The notes under the pieces: model-generated
What the model saw: only the letters and a program-made list of their open reading frames with translations
Told to the model about the DNA's origin: nothing
Databases searched by the model: none
Made by a program: the position numbers and the translations under genes
Assembly (NCBI GenBank): GCA_963680875.1
Contig: OY804590.1
Coordinates: forward strand, 25,234,640 to 25,298,639
Direction of reading: 5' to 3'
DNA length: 64,000 nt
Source: Bathymodiolus brooksi
Taxonomy: Eukaryota > Mollusca > Bivalvia > Mytilida > Modiolidae
In this document: one piece after another, positions 32,706 through 47,117 of the stretch
Position numbering within the stretch: the stretch's first letter is position 1
Layout: every line of letters starts with the position of its first letter

Positions 32706-34548
32706 CCAAATTGGAAAAAAAACAATGAAAACATACATTTTAGAACGTTGCTCTGGGGGAACAAAATCGGGCGACTTTTGTAAAACTATTAAGCCATTCT
32801 TTTCGAAAAAGGGGTTCAGTGGAGAACACAAAATTGTGCTTAATGAATCTGACAAGATTATAAATGATCAAAAAGAAGTAGCCAATCACTTTAATATTTA
32901 TTTCTCTAATGTAGCTGAGAATATAGGAAAAGATACTGTTTACGACCCTTCTGATCATCCAAGTTTAGTAGAAATAAAGAAACAAAATGATTGCACAAAC
33001 AAATTTGTTTTTGAAAAGGTATCAACAGATAAAGTTGAAAAGATTATAAATAATATCAACATCAAAAAAGCAACAGGTGCTGATGGTATACCTGCAAAAA
33101 TAATAAAATGTAGTAAATCTATTATTGCACCTCAGATTACAAGTATTTAAAATATGTCAATAGATCAGAGTGTTTTTCCGGATAAATTAAAGAAAGTACA
33201 AGTAACACCTTTATATAAAAAGAATGATCCACTTTTGAAGACTAACTACAGACCCTTAAGTGTACTATGTATTTTTTCAAAGATTTTTGAAAAAATTGTA
33301 GAACAGCAATTGTCTGATTTCTTTGAAAATATTTGTAATCCTTATTTATGTGCTTTTAGAAGAGGTCCTGGATGTCAGACAACCCTGCTTAGGTTATTAT
33401 AGGACTGGCGGAATGCCCTTGACAAAAATCAGTATGTTGTCGCAGTCCTAACGGTTCTTTCCAAAGCATTTGATTGCCTACTCCAAGATATTTTATTTGA
33501 TAAACTTTCGGCCTATGATATGTCCACTGATTCTGTATCCCTTCTTGATTCCTACTTATCAAATAGGAAACAACCAATTAAAATTAATAGTATTCTGTGC
33601 AGTTGGTCTGACATCCAAAAAGGTGTACCCCATATGTCAATCTTGGTCCCTCTACTTTTTAATGTCTTTATTAATGATATTTTTTATTTTGTTGAAAAGA
33701 GTACTTTATATAATTATGCGGATGACAATACTTTGTCTTATGGTCATCCTGATTTTAATGTACTTACCTCAGTTTTAGAATCAGAGTCAAATGTTCTTAT
33801 TAATTGGCTTAAAGTAAACAAAATGCAGGCTAATCCAGATAAATTTCAGGTACTTGCGGTTGGGAAGAAGACTTTTGACAAAAACATGAAGATTTGTATA
33901 CAGAATTCTACACTTTCATGTGAAGAAACAGTAAAACTTTTAGGAATTGAAATAGATTATCAATTAAATTTTGACATTCATATCAGTTCAATCTGTAGGA
34001 AGGCATCACAGCAACTGAATATACTTAAGCGTTTGGGCCGATATTTAGACAGAGGAAGCAAATTAACTATATTCCACACTTTCATTCTCAGCAACATTAA
34101 CTTCTGCCCTTTGGCTTGCCATTTTTGTACCGATAAAAATTCTAAAAAAAATAGAGAAAGTGCAGGAAAGAGCACTTCGCTTTGTATGCGATGACTACAT
34201 CAGTTCATGTATCAAACTTCTTGAAAAAGCTCTAGTGCCCTCCTTACAGATCAGACGTATTAGGACAATGGCCTTGGAGACATATAAAATCGTTAACAAA
34301 TTAGCTGCTGTATGCCTTCATGATTTAGTTAATGTGAAGAATTCTAAATATGCTTTCAGGTATTCGAACATATTAGATGTACTTCAAGTTAGAACTACAA
34401 GGTATGGCAAAAATCATTCATGTTTGTAGCTGCAACTCTGTGGAACGACCTTCCGAACCATTTCAGAACTGAAAACAGTTTCAACCACTTTAAAAATTTG
34501 ATTCTGTCCTGGAATGGCTCAGTATGTCGTTGTTCTGCATGCAGATAA
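32706..34548 (+). pseudogene. LINE copy 3: reverse transcriptase region
   Basis: Stops at 33148-33150 and 33400-33402, motif A Val, and the A-run frameshift near 34145, as in copy 2. In addition one A is lost in 'ggcaaaaatc' near 34409, so the last 40 residues are out of frame. Expected end 34546-34548. Confidence 0.84.
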
Positions 34549-35064
34549 CATATTCAGCTTTCTGTTTTATTTCTAGTGCTGCTTTTTCCAAGTTTTAATG
34601 CTGCTTAGTTATTTTATGTTCGCTTTATATTGCTTCAGCATGTTTAGTATGTCCTTTATTTTTGTGCTTTTTATGTTGCATTTGCTAACTGTATGTGCTT
34701 TATATGTGTGTTTATGCGATTATGTTAATATTTGTATGTATCTTGTGCTACTATGTATATTCGGTAATAAGCTCCTGAGAGCTTGTGTTTATTGTTATAC
34801 AACAACCGAATTCAAATAAAGTTTTCTTATTCTTATTTTATCTTATCTTATAAAATGCAAAAATAACATGCATAAAGCTGAAGAGCTAAAGCTGAACACA
34901 TTTTTTTTAAATCTTTGAAATATTTTTTTTTATTAAAAAGTCATCAACCTTAACCAAGTTTCCACACAAATCCCCAGAACAACAAAATAAACATCCCCTA
35001 AGATTTCATATGGGGCTGGGTGAGTGATTATTGTTAAACACCAAATGAGCAGTTTGTTAGCTAC

Positions 35065-35288
35065 ATCATGGGGAGAACAAGATGCATTTGTTATCAAGGG
35101 GAGAACAAGATACATTTTTTATCATGGGGAGAACAAGATACATTTGTTATCATGGGGAGAACAAGATACATTTGCTATCATGGGGAGAACAAGATACATT
35201 TGCTATCATGGGGAGAACAAGATACATTTGTTATCGTGGGGAGAACAAGATACATTTATTATCATGGGGAGAACAAGATGCATTTGAT
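35065..35288 (+). repeat. 28-base minisatellite (unit 3)
   Basis: Eight repeats; the fifth repeat reads 'acatttgct', unlike units 1-2. Confidence 0.95.
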
Positions 35289-35562
35289 GAGATGATAATG
35301 ATGTCTGCTTTGTTCTTGACCAACACTCTGAGTTGGATTTTAATAGTGCTAGCTCAGTGAAACAAGAGTCTGTCGTAAAATGTCGTTTCACTCAGACACA
35401 TTATTCTTCTTCAGAGCCAACAAGTCTTTACCTTTACTCCTTAGTGCTGCTTAGCAGAGAAGCAATAAATACCAATGTTATAGTCTTTGGTTTGACCTGA
35501 CCGGGACTCGAACCCAGATCTACCAGATCTACAACATAGAGAGCCATTACACCCCCTGTGGT
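35289..35562 (-). mobile_element. tRNA-derived SINE (unit 3)
   Basis: As in unit 1; B box intact. Confidence 0.75.
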
Positions 35563-36429
35563 TAAATTTTATATTGGTGAGCTAAACACAAGTGAAAACT
35601 AACATATATATTAACATTTTTATTTTTTATTTTACTTAATTATCAAAAATAAATATGTCAAAATATATTGTAACATAGTCATAAATTTTACAATAAACAA
35701 CCATTAACAATAGGGTAGTATTATGCACAATACCTCACCTTAAATTGACTAGTCAAGGATAAAATTATATCTCAGAAAATTATTGCTTATATAAACTGAC
35801 TGATGGAGAAAATGATATGTATTTTAAACAAATATTCTACATACCTCAAAAACATGTCAGAATGAAAAAAAAAGATATCAATAAAAAAACTTCCACATAC
35901 CCTCAATTGACTGATAGACAAAATTATATTTATAAAAGGTTTGGCTCAACCCAATTGACTAGTAATGGATAACATTTTATCCAAAAAAAGTCTCACTTAT
36001 CCAAACTGACTGGTGGATCAAATGGTATTTATAAAAACATACCCCTGAAGAAAAAAAAATATATTTATAAAAAGTTTGTTCACCCAAATTGACTGATTTG
36101 TAAAATGATATACATTAAAAATCCAGATCGATATTTGATCTTTTTAAGTTCAGTCAATAATAATTAATAATTGTTTTAAAAGGACAGGTGCCACTAGTGG
36201 AACAGGAATTTCTTAACATTCTGGAGCACCTGAGTTCTCCGGTTTTTAGCAGGGTTCATGCTGTCAATCTTTAGTTTTCTGTGTAGTGTTTAGCAGATCA
36301 TTGTTTGTCTTTTTTCATTTGGCTATTACATTGTGCTTCCTTCAAATTACAACTTCTGATTATCCCAATGGTATCGTCAAACTGTTTTTTTTACATATTC
36401 AACAATACTTGTGTATAATGAATTGGTAA

Positions 36430-36737
36430 TCCCAGCTATGGGTTAAATAGTTCCACTGTTTTGTGGATGGAGAGGGAAACTCCATTATCAAACCTCCGCT
36501 GCCGTGCGGCATACCCATTTATGGTAAAGGCTTCGGGAGAAAACCTGAGGATAAATCCAGTTTGGGACCTGTAAAGTCCCTCCAATGCTTCCAGGAAAGG
36601 TCTTATACCAGAAGCTAATGGAGAGGTAACCCTAACAGAAACCTTCAGTGCTGAAGTCGGAGGTGCTGGACCGTAATTGGCACACTCTAACAGACCACAA
36701 CACTACGCATTTACAGCCATTATGACACATGACACAC
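36430..36737. mobile_element. TSD-flanked insertion (unit 4)
   Basis: Flanked by 'atgaattggtaa' at 36418-36429 and 36738-36749. Confidence 0.6.
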
Positions 36738-36884
36738 ATGAATTGGTAAGACTTGTATTTCTATATCCCTTCATTACAATCAAAGCTTACAAATGCAACT
36801 AGAAATTACTTTGAACACAATAAAGCTATAACAAACTCACAACCATGACATGAAATATGATTACCATTGAAAAAGATTGTAAAG

Positions 36885-38482
36885 ATGGCGACGGGACTAG
36901 ACGGGCGTTTGTTTACTCTAACAACAACTTTAATTGTAGCTCGCATCCTTGCATTTCCAACGCAATTAGATCTCCCAGACAACGAATACATGATAGAAGA
37001 TCTCGGATTATACTCGGGAACGAAACCAAAACCATCTTGCTATGACTTTTCACTAGATTTATTATACCCGAGGATCGTCTCAGAAAAGATCCGATATTAT
37101 ACAAATAGACGTTACTACAAATACTTATCAAACCAAAATACAACAACATATATATCAATAATTAGAATTCTTTTGCTATCACGAGACATTTCAACTAATC
37201 CTGGTCCAGTAAAATATCATAGTGGGAAATGTTCCAAACCAGTAAAACGAAATCAACGTCGAATTTATTGTGAAAACTGTACATATTGGTATCACATTAA
37301 AGGTATTGACCTACCGATAGACGAATACCAACGCTTATCAACATCATCTGAAAGTTGGTACTGTGCAAACTGTATTTTGCCTATTTTTAGCAACTCTTTT
37401 TTAATATTGAAAATGTAGAGGCTAAATCAAACGCACCCTCTGTTACTTCCGGTGGAAATGTAAGCAAACACACATTTAAAGACCTTAGAGATGTCCAGAG
37501 ATCTTATCCCAAACAATTCATGGCAGCACACCTGAACATCAATAGCCTTCGGTACAAATTTGACGAAATAAAAGAGGTACTAACTGACAACATTGTAGAT
37601 TTATTAATTATTTCTGAAACGAAACTTGATCAATCTTTTAATGACAATCTGTTCAGTGTAGATGGGTACAAAGTGCAACATAGGGACAGGAACCAGTACC
37701 GCGGGGGCCTACTTACCTTTATCAGATCTGACTTTCCATCCAGCACAAAAAAATCTTTAGAGAGTGAAACAATTGAAACTCTGTGTCATGAAGTATATTC
37801 AAGTGGCAGAAAGTGGTTGATTGCTGGGGCATATAAACCCCCTTCTATGTCAAACTATTAATTTACTGAATATTTCTCCAGATTTGCTGATTGATCTTTA
37901 ATACATTATGAACATATGTTATTATTTGGTGACCTGAATTTTGACATGCTCAATTCAGATAAAAGTGCTACCTTGAATGATTTCTGTGATATTTTCAATC
38001 TATCACAACTTGTTAATGGTCCAACCTGTTTCAAAAAGGGCTGTATCCCATCACTAGTAGATGTAATAATGACAAACAAGAAATAATTATGTTTTAAGTC
38101 ACAAAATGTGTCAGTGACTGCCATAACATTATAAGTACTGTTATCAAAGGTGAAGTTCTTCACGAACCAAAACAGCTCAGGTATTATAGAAGTTACAAGA
38201 TTTTTGATATTGAAAATTTCAATGATGATATAGAACAAATTAAGTTCAATCAAACATGTCATGAAGTAGATTTTGTTTATAATGAATATGAAAAAGATTT
38301 TATCAATGTGCTATACAAGCATGCTCCAATTAAATATAGATATCAAAGAAAAAAAACTATTACCATGTATGAATCAGGAGCTCAGAAGAGCTGTATACAG
38401 AAAACAAATACTATATTCTCAATTTACAAAATGTCAGGGTAACAAAAATTGGGAAAATTCAGAAAGCAAAGAAATTTTGTAA
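36885..38482 (+). pseudogene. LINE copy 4: 2A-like/PHD/endonuclease region
   Basis: ATG 36885. The frame stops at 37416-37418 because one C is missing near 37396, a different base loss from that in copy 3 at the same place. The endonuclease resumes near 37520 and stops at 37859-37861. Confidence 0.82.
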
Positions 38483-40325
38483 CCAAATTGGAAAAAAAAC
38501 AATGAAAACATACATTTTAGAACGTTGCTCTGGGGGAACAAAATCGGGCGACTTTTGTAAAACTATTAAGCCATTCTTTTCGAAAAAGGGGTTCAGTGGA
38601 GAACACAAAATTGTGCTTAATGAATCTGACAAGATTATAAATGATCAAAAAGAAGTAGCCAATCACTTTAATATTTATTTCTCTAATGTAGCTGAGAATA
38701 TAGGAAAAGATACTGTTTACGACCCTTCTGATCATCCAAGTTTAGTAGAAATAAAGAAACAAAATGATTGCACAAACAAATTTGTTTTTGAAAAGGTATC
38801 AACAGATAAAGTTGAAAAGATTATAAATAATATCAACATCAAAAAAGCAACAGGTGCTGATGGTATACCTGCAAAAATAATAAAATGTAGTAAATCTATT
38901 ATTGCACCTCAGATTACAAGTATTTAAAATATGTCAATAGATCAGAGTGTTTTTCCGGATAAATTAAAGAAAGTACAAGTAACACCTTTATATAAAAAGA
39001 ATGATCCACTTTTGAAGACTAACTACAGACCCTTAAGTGTACTATGTATTTTTTCAAAGATTTTTGAAAAAATTGTAGAACAGCAATTGTCTGATTTCTT
39101 TGAAAATATTTGTAATCCTTATTTATGTGCTTTTAGAAGAGGTCCTGGATGTCAGACAACCCTGCTTAGGTTATTATAGGACTGGCGGAATGCCCTTGAC
39201 AAAAATCAGTATGTTGTCGCAGTCCTAACGGTTCTTTCCAAAGCATTTGATTGCCTACTCCAAGATATTTTATTTGATAAACTTTCGGCCTATGATATGT
39301 CCACTGATTCTGTATCCCTTCTTGATTCCTACTTATCAAATAGGAAACAACCAATTAAAATTAATAGTATTCTGTGCAGTTGGTCTGACATCCAAAAAGG
39401 TGTACCCCATATGTCAATCTTGGTCCCTCTACTTTTTAATGTCTTTATTAATGATATTTTTTATTTTGTTGAAAAGAGTACTTTATATAATTATGCGGAT
39501 GACAATACTTTGTCTTATGGTCATCCTGATTTTAATGTACTTACCTCAGTTTTAGAATCAGAGTCAAATGTTCTTATTAATTGGCTTAAAGTAAACAAAA
39601 TGCAGGCTAATCCAGATAAATTTCAGGTACTTGCGGTTGGGAAGAAGACTTTTGACAAAAACATGAAGATTTGTATACAGAATTCTACACTTTCATGTGA
39701 AGAAACAGTAAAACTTTTAGGAATTGAAATAGATTATCAATTAAATTTTGACATTCATATCAGTTCAATCTGTAGGAAGGCATCACAGCAACTGAATATA
39801 CTTAAGCGTTTGGGCCGATATTTAGACAGAGGAAGCAAATTAACTATATTCCACACTTTCATTCTCAGCAACATTAACTTCTGCCCTTTGGCTTGCCATT
39901 TTTGTACCGATAAAAATTCTAAAAAAAATAGAGAAAGTGCAGGAAAGAGCACTTCGCTTTGTATGCGATGACTACATCAGTTCATGTATCAAACTTCTTG
40001 AAAAAGCTCTAGTGCCCTCCTTACAGATCAGACGTATTAGGACAATGGCCTTGGAGACATATAAAATCGTTAACAAATTAGCTGCTGTATGCCTTCATGA
40101 TTTAGTTAATGTGAAGAATTCTAAATATGCTTTCAGGTATTCGAACATATTAGATGTACTTCAAGTTAGAACTACAAGGTATGGCAAAAATCATTCATGT
40201 TTGTAGCTGCAACTCTGTGGAACGACCTTCCGAACCATTTCAGAACTGAAAACAGTTTCAACCACTTTAAAAATTTGATTCTGTCCTGGAATGGCTCAGT
40301 ATGTCGTTGTTCTGCATGCAGATAA
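38483..40325 (+). pseudogene. LINE copy 4: reverse transcriptase region
   Basis: Stops at 38925-38927 and 39177-39179; motif A Val; A-run frameshift near 39920; lost A near 40186. Expected end 40323-40325. Confidence 0.84.
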
Positions 40326-40841
40326 CATATTCAGCTTTCTGTTTTATTTCTAGTGCTGCTTTTTCCAAGTTTTAATGCTGCTTAGTTATTTTATGTTCGC
40401 TTTATATTGCTTCAGCATGTTTAGTATGTCCTTTATTTTTGTGCTTTTTATGTTGCATTTGCTAACTGTATGTGCTTTATATGTGTGTTTATGCGATTAT
40501 GTTAATATTTGTATGTATCTTGTGCTACTATGTATATTCGGTAATAAGCTCCTGAGAGCTTGTGTTTATTGTTATACAACAACCGAATTCAAATAAAGTT
40601 TTCTTATTCTTATCTTATCTTATCTTATAAAATGCAAAAATAACATGCATAAAGCTGAAGAGCTAAAGCTGAACACATTTTTTTTAAATCTTTGAAATAT
40701 TTTTTTTTATTAAAAAGTCATCAACCTTAACCAAGTTTCCACACAAATCCCCAGAACAACAAAATAAACATCCCCTAAGATTTCATATGGGGCTGGGTGA
40801 GTGATTATTGTTAAACACCAAATGAGCAGTTTGTTAGCTAC

Positions 40842-41065
40842 ATCATGGGGAGAACAAGATGCATTTGTTATCAAGGGGAGAACAAGATACATTTTTTATC
40901 ATGGGGAGAACAAGATACATTTGTTATCATGGGGAGAACAAGATACATTTGCTATCATGGGGAGAACAAGATACATTTGCTATCATGGGGAGAACAAGAT
41001 ACATTTGTTATCGTGGGGAGAACAAGATACATTTATTATCATGGGGAGAACAAGATGCATTTGAT
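40842..41065 (+). repeat. 28-base minisatellite (unit 4)
   Basis: Eight repeats with the same repeat variants as unit 3. Confidence 0.95.
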
Positions 41066-41339
41066 GAGATGATAATGATGTCTGCTTTGTTCTTGACCAA
41101 CACTCTGAGTTGGATTTTAATAGTGCTAGCTCAGTGAAACAAGAGTCTGTCGTAAAATGTCGTTTCACTCAGACACATTATTCTTCTTCAGAGCCAACAA
41201 GTCTTTACCTTTACTCCTTAGTGCTGCTTAGCAGAGAAGCAATAAATACCAATGTTATAGTCTTTGGTTTGACCTGACCGGGACTCGAACCCAGATCTAC
41301 CAGATCTACAACATAGAGAGCCATTACACCCCCTGTGGT
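41066..41339 (-). mobile_element. tRNA-derived SINE (unit 4)
   Basis: As in unit 3. Confidence 0.75.
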
Positions 41340-42206
41340 TAAATTTTATATTGGTGAGCTAAACACAAGTGAAAACTAACATATATATTAACATTTTTAT
41401 TTTTTATTTTACTTAATTATCAAAAATAAATATGTCAAAATATATTGTAACATAGTCATAAATTTTACAATAAACAACCATTAACAATAGGGTAGTATTA
41501 TGCACAATACCTCACCTTAAATTGACTAGTCAAGGATAAAATTATATCTCAGAAAATTATTGCTTATATAAACTGACTGATGGAGAAAATGATATGTATT
41601 TTAAACAAATATTCTACATACCTCAAAAACATGTCAGAATGAAAAAAAAAGATATTAATAAAAAAACTTCCACATACCCTCAATTGACTGATAGACAAAA
41701 TTATATTTATAAAAGGTTTGGCTCAACCCAATTGACTAGTAATGGATAACATTTTATCCAAAAAAAGTCTCACTTATCCAAACTGACTGGTGGATCAAAT
41801 GGTATTTATAAAAACATACCCCTGAAGAAAAAAAAATATATTTATAAAAAGTTTGTTCACCCAAATTGACTGATTTGTAAAATGATATACATTAAAAATC
41901 CAGATCGATATTTGATCTTTTTAAGTTCAGTCAATAATAATTAATAATTGTTTTAAAAGGACAGGTGCCACTAGTGGAACAGGAATTTCTTAACATTCTG
42001 GAGCACCTGAGTTCTCCGGTTTTTAGCAGGGTTCATGCTGTCAATCTTTAGTTTTCTGTGTAGTGTTTAGCAGATCATTGTTTGTCTTTTTTCATTTGGC
42101 TATTACATTGTGCTTCCTTCAAATTACAACTTCTGATTATCCCAATGGTATCGTCAAACTGTTTTTTTTACATATTCAACAATACTTGTGTATAATGAAT
42201 TGGTAA

Positions 42207-42514
42207 TCCCAGCTATGGGTTAAATAGTTCCACTGTTTTGTGGATGGAGAGGGAAACTCCATTATCAAACCTCCGCTGCCGTGCGGCATACCCATTTATG
42301 GTAAAGGCTTCGGGAGAAAACCTGAGGATAAATCCAGTTTGGGACCTGTAAAGTCCCTCCAATGCTTCCAGGAAAGGTCTTATACCAGAAGCTAATGGAG
42401 AGGTAACCCTAACAGAAACCTTCAGTGCTGAAGTCGGAGGTGCTGGACCGTAATTGGCACACTCTAACAGACCACAACACTACGCATTTACAGCCATTAT
42501 GACACATGACACAC
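42207..42514. mobile_element. TSD-flanked insertion (unit 5)
   Basis: Flanked by 'atgaattggtaa' at 42195-42206 and 42515-42526. Confidence 0.6.
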
Positions 42515-42661
42515 ATGAATTGGTAAGACTTGTATTTCTATATCCCTTCATTACAATCAAAGCTTACAAATGCAACTAGAAATTACTTTGAACACAATAA
42601 AGCTATAACAAACTCACAACCATGACATGAAATATGATTACCATTGAAAAAGATTGTAAAG

Positions 42662-44260
42662 ATGGCGACGGGACTAGACGGGCGTTTGTTTACTCTAACA
42701 ACAACTTTAATTGTAGCTCGCATCCTTGCATTTCCAACGCAATTAGATCTCCCAGACAACGAATACATGATAGAAGATCTCGGATTATACTCGGGAACGA
42801 AACCAAAACCATCTTGCTATGACTTTTCACTAGATTTATTATACCCGAGGATCGTCTCAGAAAAGATCCGATATTATACAAATAGACGTTACTACAAATA
42901 CTTATCAAACCAAAATACAACAACATATATATCAATAATTAGAATTCTTTTGCTATCACGAGACATTTCAACTAATCCTGGTCCAGTAAAATATCATAGT
43001 GGGAAATGTTCCAAACCAGTAAAACGAAATCAACGTCGAATTTATTGTGAAAACTGTACATATTGGTATCACATTAAAGGTATTGACCTACCGATAGACG
43101 AATACCAACGCTTATCAACATCATCTGAAAGTTGGTACTGTGCAAACTGTATTTTGCCTATTTTTAGCAACTCCTTTTTTAATATTGAAAATGTAGAGGC
43201 TAAATCAAACGCACCCTCTGTTACTTCCGGTGGAAATGTAAGCAAACACACATTTAAAGACCTTAGAGATGTCCAGAGATCTTATCCCAAACAATTCATG
43301 GCAGCACACCTGAACATCAATAGCCTTCGGTACAAATTTGACGAAATAAAAGAGGTACTAACTGACAACATTGTAGATTTATTAATTATTTCTGAAACGA
43401 AACTTGATCAATCTTTTAATGACAATCTGTTCAGTGTAGATGGGTACAAAGTGCAACATAGGGACAGGAACCAGTACCGCGGGGGCCTACTTACCTTTAT
43501 CAGATCTGACTTTCCATCCAGCACAAAAAAATCTTTAGAGAGTGAAACAATTGAAACTCTGTGTCATGAAGTATATTCAAGTGGCAGAAAGTGGTTGATT
43601 GCTGGGGCATATAAACCCCCTTCTATGTCAAACTATTAATTTACTGAATATTTCTCCAGATTTGCTGATTGATCTTTAATACATTATGAACATATGTTAT
43701 TATTTGGTGACCTGAATTTTGACATGCTCAATTCAGATAAAAGTGCTACCTTGAATGATTTCTGTGATATTTTCAATCTATCACAACTTGTTAATGGTCC
43801 AACCTGTTTCAAAAAGGGCTGTATCCCATCACTAGTAGATGTAATAATGACAAACAAGAAATAATTATGTTTTAAGTCACAAAATGTGTCAGTGACTGCC
43901 ATAACATTATAAGTACTGTTATCAAAGGTGAAGTTCTTCACGAACCAAAACAGCTCAGGTATTATAGAAGTTACAAGATTTTTGATATTGAAAATTTCAA
44001 TGATGATATAGAACAAATTAAGTTCAATCAAACATGTCATGAAGTAGATTTTGTTTATAATGAATATGAAAAAGATTTTATCAATGTGCTATACAAGCAT
44101 GCTCCAATTAAATATAGATATCAAAGAAAAAAAACTATTACCATGTATGAATCAGGAGCTCAGAAGAGCTGTATACAGAAAACAAATACTATATTCTCAA
44201 TTTACAAAATGTCAGGGTAACAAAAATTGGGAAAATTCAGAAAGCAAAGAAATTTTGTAA
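42662..44260 (+). pseudogene. LINE copy 5: 2A-like/PHD/endonuclease region, longest N-terminal ORF of units 3-5
   Basis: Open from ATG 42662 to TAA 43637-43639, through 2A-like 'RDISTNPGP', a PHD finger lacking two ligands and the endonuclease first half. The TAA is the Glu-to-stop change shared with copies 3-4. The second endonuclease half has TAA near 43862-43864 and the 10-base deletion. Confidence 0.83.
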
Positions 44261-46103
44261 CCAAATTGGAAAAAAAACAATGAAAACATACATTTTAGAA
44301 CGTTGCTCTGGGGGAACAAAATCGGGCGACTTTTGTAAAACTATTAAGCCATTCTTTTCGAAAAAGGGGTTCAGTGGAGAACACAAAATTGTGCTTAATG
44401 AATCTGACAAGATTATAAATGATCAAAAAGAAGTAGCCAATCACTTTAATATTTATTTCTCTAATGTAGCTGAGAATATAGGAAAAGATACTGTTTACGA
44501 CCCTTCTGATCATCCAAGTTTAGTAGAAATAAAGAAACAAAATGATTGCACAAACAAATTTGTTTTTGAAAAGGTATCAACAGATAAAGTTGAAAAGATT
44601 ATAAATAATATCAACATCAAAAAAGCAACAGGTGCTGATGGTATACCTGCAAAAATAATAAAATGTAGTAAATCTATTATTGCACCTCAGATTACAAGTA
44701 TTTAAAATATGTCAATAGATCAGAGTGTTTTTCCGGATAAATTAAAGAAAGTACAAGTAACACCTTTATATAAAAAGAATGATCCACTTTTGAAGACTAA
44801 CTACAGACCCTTAAGTGTACTATGTATTTTTTCAAAGATTTTTGAAAAAATTGTAGAACAGCAATTGTCTGATTTCTTTGAAAATATTTGTAATCCTTAT
44901 TTATGTGCTTTTAGAAGAGGTCCTGGATGTCAGACAACCCTGCTTAGGTTATTATAGGACTGGCGGAATGCCCTTGACAAAAATCAGTATGTTGTCGCAG
45001 TCCTAACGGTTCTTTCCAAAGCATTTGATTGCCTACTCCAAGATATTTTATTTGATAAACTTTCGGCCTATGATATGTCCACTGATTCTGTATCCCTTCT
45101 TGATTCCTACTTATCAAATAGGAAACAACCAATTAAAATTAATAGTATTCTGTGCAGTTGGTCTGACATCCAAAAAGGTGTACCCCATATGTCAATCTTG
45201 GTCCCTCTACTTTTTAATGTCTTTATTAATGATATTTTTTATTTTGTTGAAAAGAGTACTTTATATAATTATGCGGATGACAATACTTTGTCTTATGGTC
45301 ATCCTGATTTTAATGTACTTACCTCAGTTTTAGAATCAGAGTCAAATGTTCTTATTAATTGGCTTAAAGTAAACAAAATGCAGGCTAATCCAGATAAATT
45401 TCAGGTACTTGCGGTTGGGAAGAAGACTTTTGACAAAAACATGAAGATTTGTATACAGAATTCTACACTTTCATGTGAAGAAACAGTAAAACTTTTAGGA
45501 ATTGAAATAGATTATCAATTAAATTTTGACATTCATATCAGTTCAATCTGTAGGAAGGCATCACAGCAACTGAATATACTTAAGCGTTTGGGCCGATATT
45601 TAGACAGAGGAAGCAAATTAACTATATTCCACACTTTCATTCTCAGCAACATTAACTTCTGCCCTTTGGCTTGCCATTTTTGTACCGATAAAAATTCTAA
45701 AAAAAATAGAGAAAGTGCAGGAAAGAGCACTTCGCTTTGTATGCGATGACTACATCAGTTCATGTATCAAACTTCTTGAAAAAGCTCTAGTGCCCTCCTT
45801 ACAGATCAGACGTATTAGGACAATGGCCTTGGAGACATATAAAATCGTTAACAAATTAGCTGCTGTATGCCTTCATGATTTAGTTAATGTGAAGAATTCT
45901 AAATATGCTTTCAGGTATTCGAACATATTAGATGTACTTCAAGTTAGAACTACAAGGTATGGCAAAAATCATTCATGTTTGTAGCTGCAACTCTGTGGAA
46001 CGACCTTCCGAACCATTTCAGAACTGAAAACAGTTTCAACCACTTTAAAAATTTGATTCTGTCCTGGAATGGCTCAGTATGTCGTTGTTCTGCATGCAGA
46101 TAA
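44261..46103 (+). pseudogene. LINE copy 5: reverse transcriptase region
   Basis: Stops at 44703-44705 and 44955-44957; motif A Val; A-run frameshift near 45700; lost A near 45964. Expected end 46101-46103. Confidence 0.84.
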
Positions 46104-46619
46104 CATATTCAGCTTTCTGTTTTATTTCTAGTGCTGCTTTTTCCAAGTTTTAATGCTGCTTAGTTATTTTATGTTCGCTTTATATTGCTTCAGCATGTTT
46201 AGTATGTCCTTTATTTTTGTGCTTTTTATGTTGCATTTGCTAACTGTATGTGCTTTATATGTGTGTTTATGCGATTATGTTAATATTTGTATGTATCTTG
46301 TGCTACTATGTATATTCGGTAATAAGCTCCTGAGAGCTTGTGTTTATTGTTATACAACAACCGAATTCAAATAAAGTTTTCTTATTCTTATCTTATCTTA
46401 TCTTATAAAATGCAAAAATAACATGCATAAAGCTGAAGAGCTAAAGCTGAACACATTTTTTTTAAATCTTTGAAATATTTTTTTTTATTAAAAAGTCATC
46501 AACCTTAACCAAGTTTCCACACAAATCCCCAGAACAACAAAATAAACATCCCCTAAGATTTCATATGGGGCTGGGTGAGTGATTATTGTTAAACACCAAA
46601 TGAGCAGTTTGTTAGCTAC

Positions 46620-46843
46620 ATCATGGGGAGAACAAGATGCATTTGTTATCAAGGGGAGAACAAGATACATTTTTTATCATGGGGAGAACAAGATACATTT
46701 GTTATCATGGGGAGAACAAGATACATTTGCTATCATGGGGAGAACAAGATACATTTGCTATCATGGGGAGAACAAGATACATTTGTTATCGTGGGGAGAA
46801 CAAGATACATTTATTATCATGGGGAGAACAAGATGCATTTGAT
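46620..46843 (+). repeat. 28-base minisatellite (unit 5)
   Basis: Eight repeats with the same repeat variants as units 3-4. Confidence 0.95.
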
Positions 46844-47117
46844 GAGATGATAATGATGTCTGCTTTGTTCTTGACCAACACTCTGAGTTGGATTTTAATA
46901 GTGCTAGCTCAGTGAAACAAGAGTCTGTCGTAAAATGTCGTTTCACTCAGACACATTATTCTTCTTCAGAGCCAACAAGTCTTTACCTTTACTCCTTAGT
47001 GCTGCTTAGCAGAGAAGCAATAAATACCAATGTTATAGTCTTTGGTTTGACCTGACCGGGACTCGAACCCAGATCTACCAGATCTACAACATAGAGAGCC
47101 ATTACACCCCCTGTGGT
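46844..47117 (-). mobile_element. tRNA-derived SINE (unit 5)
   Basis: As in unit 3. Confidence 0.75.

Larger units (their letters stand above)
31094..34850 (+). mobile_element. CR1-like LINE, copy 3
   Basis: Ends as in copy 1; the terminal microsatellite has one variant repeat ('tcttatttta'). Confidence 0.88.
30515..36291 (+). repeat. Tandem unit 3
   Basis: Map: insertion 30653-30960, LINE 31094-34850, minisatellite 35065-35288, SINE 35289-35562 (minus), AT-rich degenerate repeats about 35744-36120, PLE-tail-like from 36183. Shares with units 4 and 5 the variants 'aaagttttctta' (LINE tail) and 'gagccaacaag' (SINE flank). Confidence 0.9.
36871..40627 (+). mobile_element. CR1-like LINE, copy 4
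   Basis: Same ends and defects as copy 3 apart from isolated bases. Confidence 0.88.
36292..42068 (+). repeat. Tandem unit 4
   Basis: Map: insertion 36430-36737, LINE 36871-40627, minisatellite 40842-41065, SINE 41066-41339 (minus), AT-rich degenerate repeats about 41521-41900, PLE-tail-like from 41960. Almost identical to unit 5 until near the unit's end. Confidence 0.9.
42648..46405 (+). mobile_element. CR1-like LINE, copy 5
   Basis: As copy 4 but without the single-base loss in the N-terminal ORF. Confidence 0.88.
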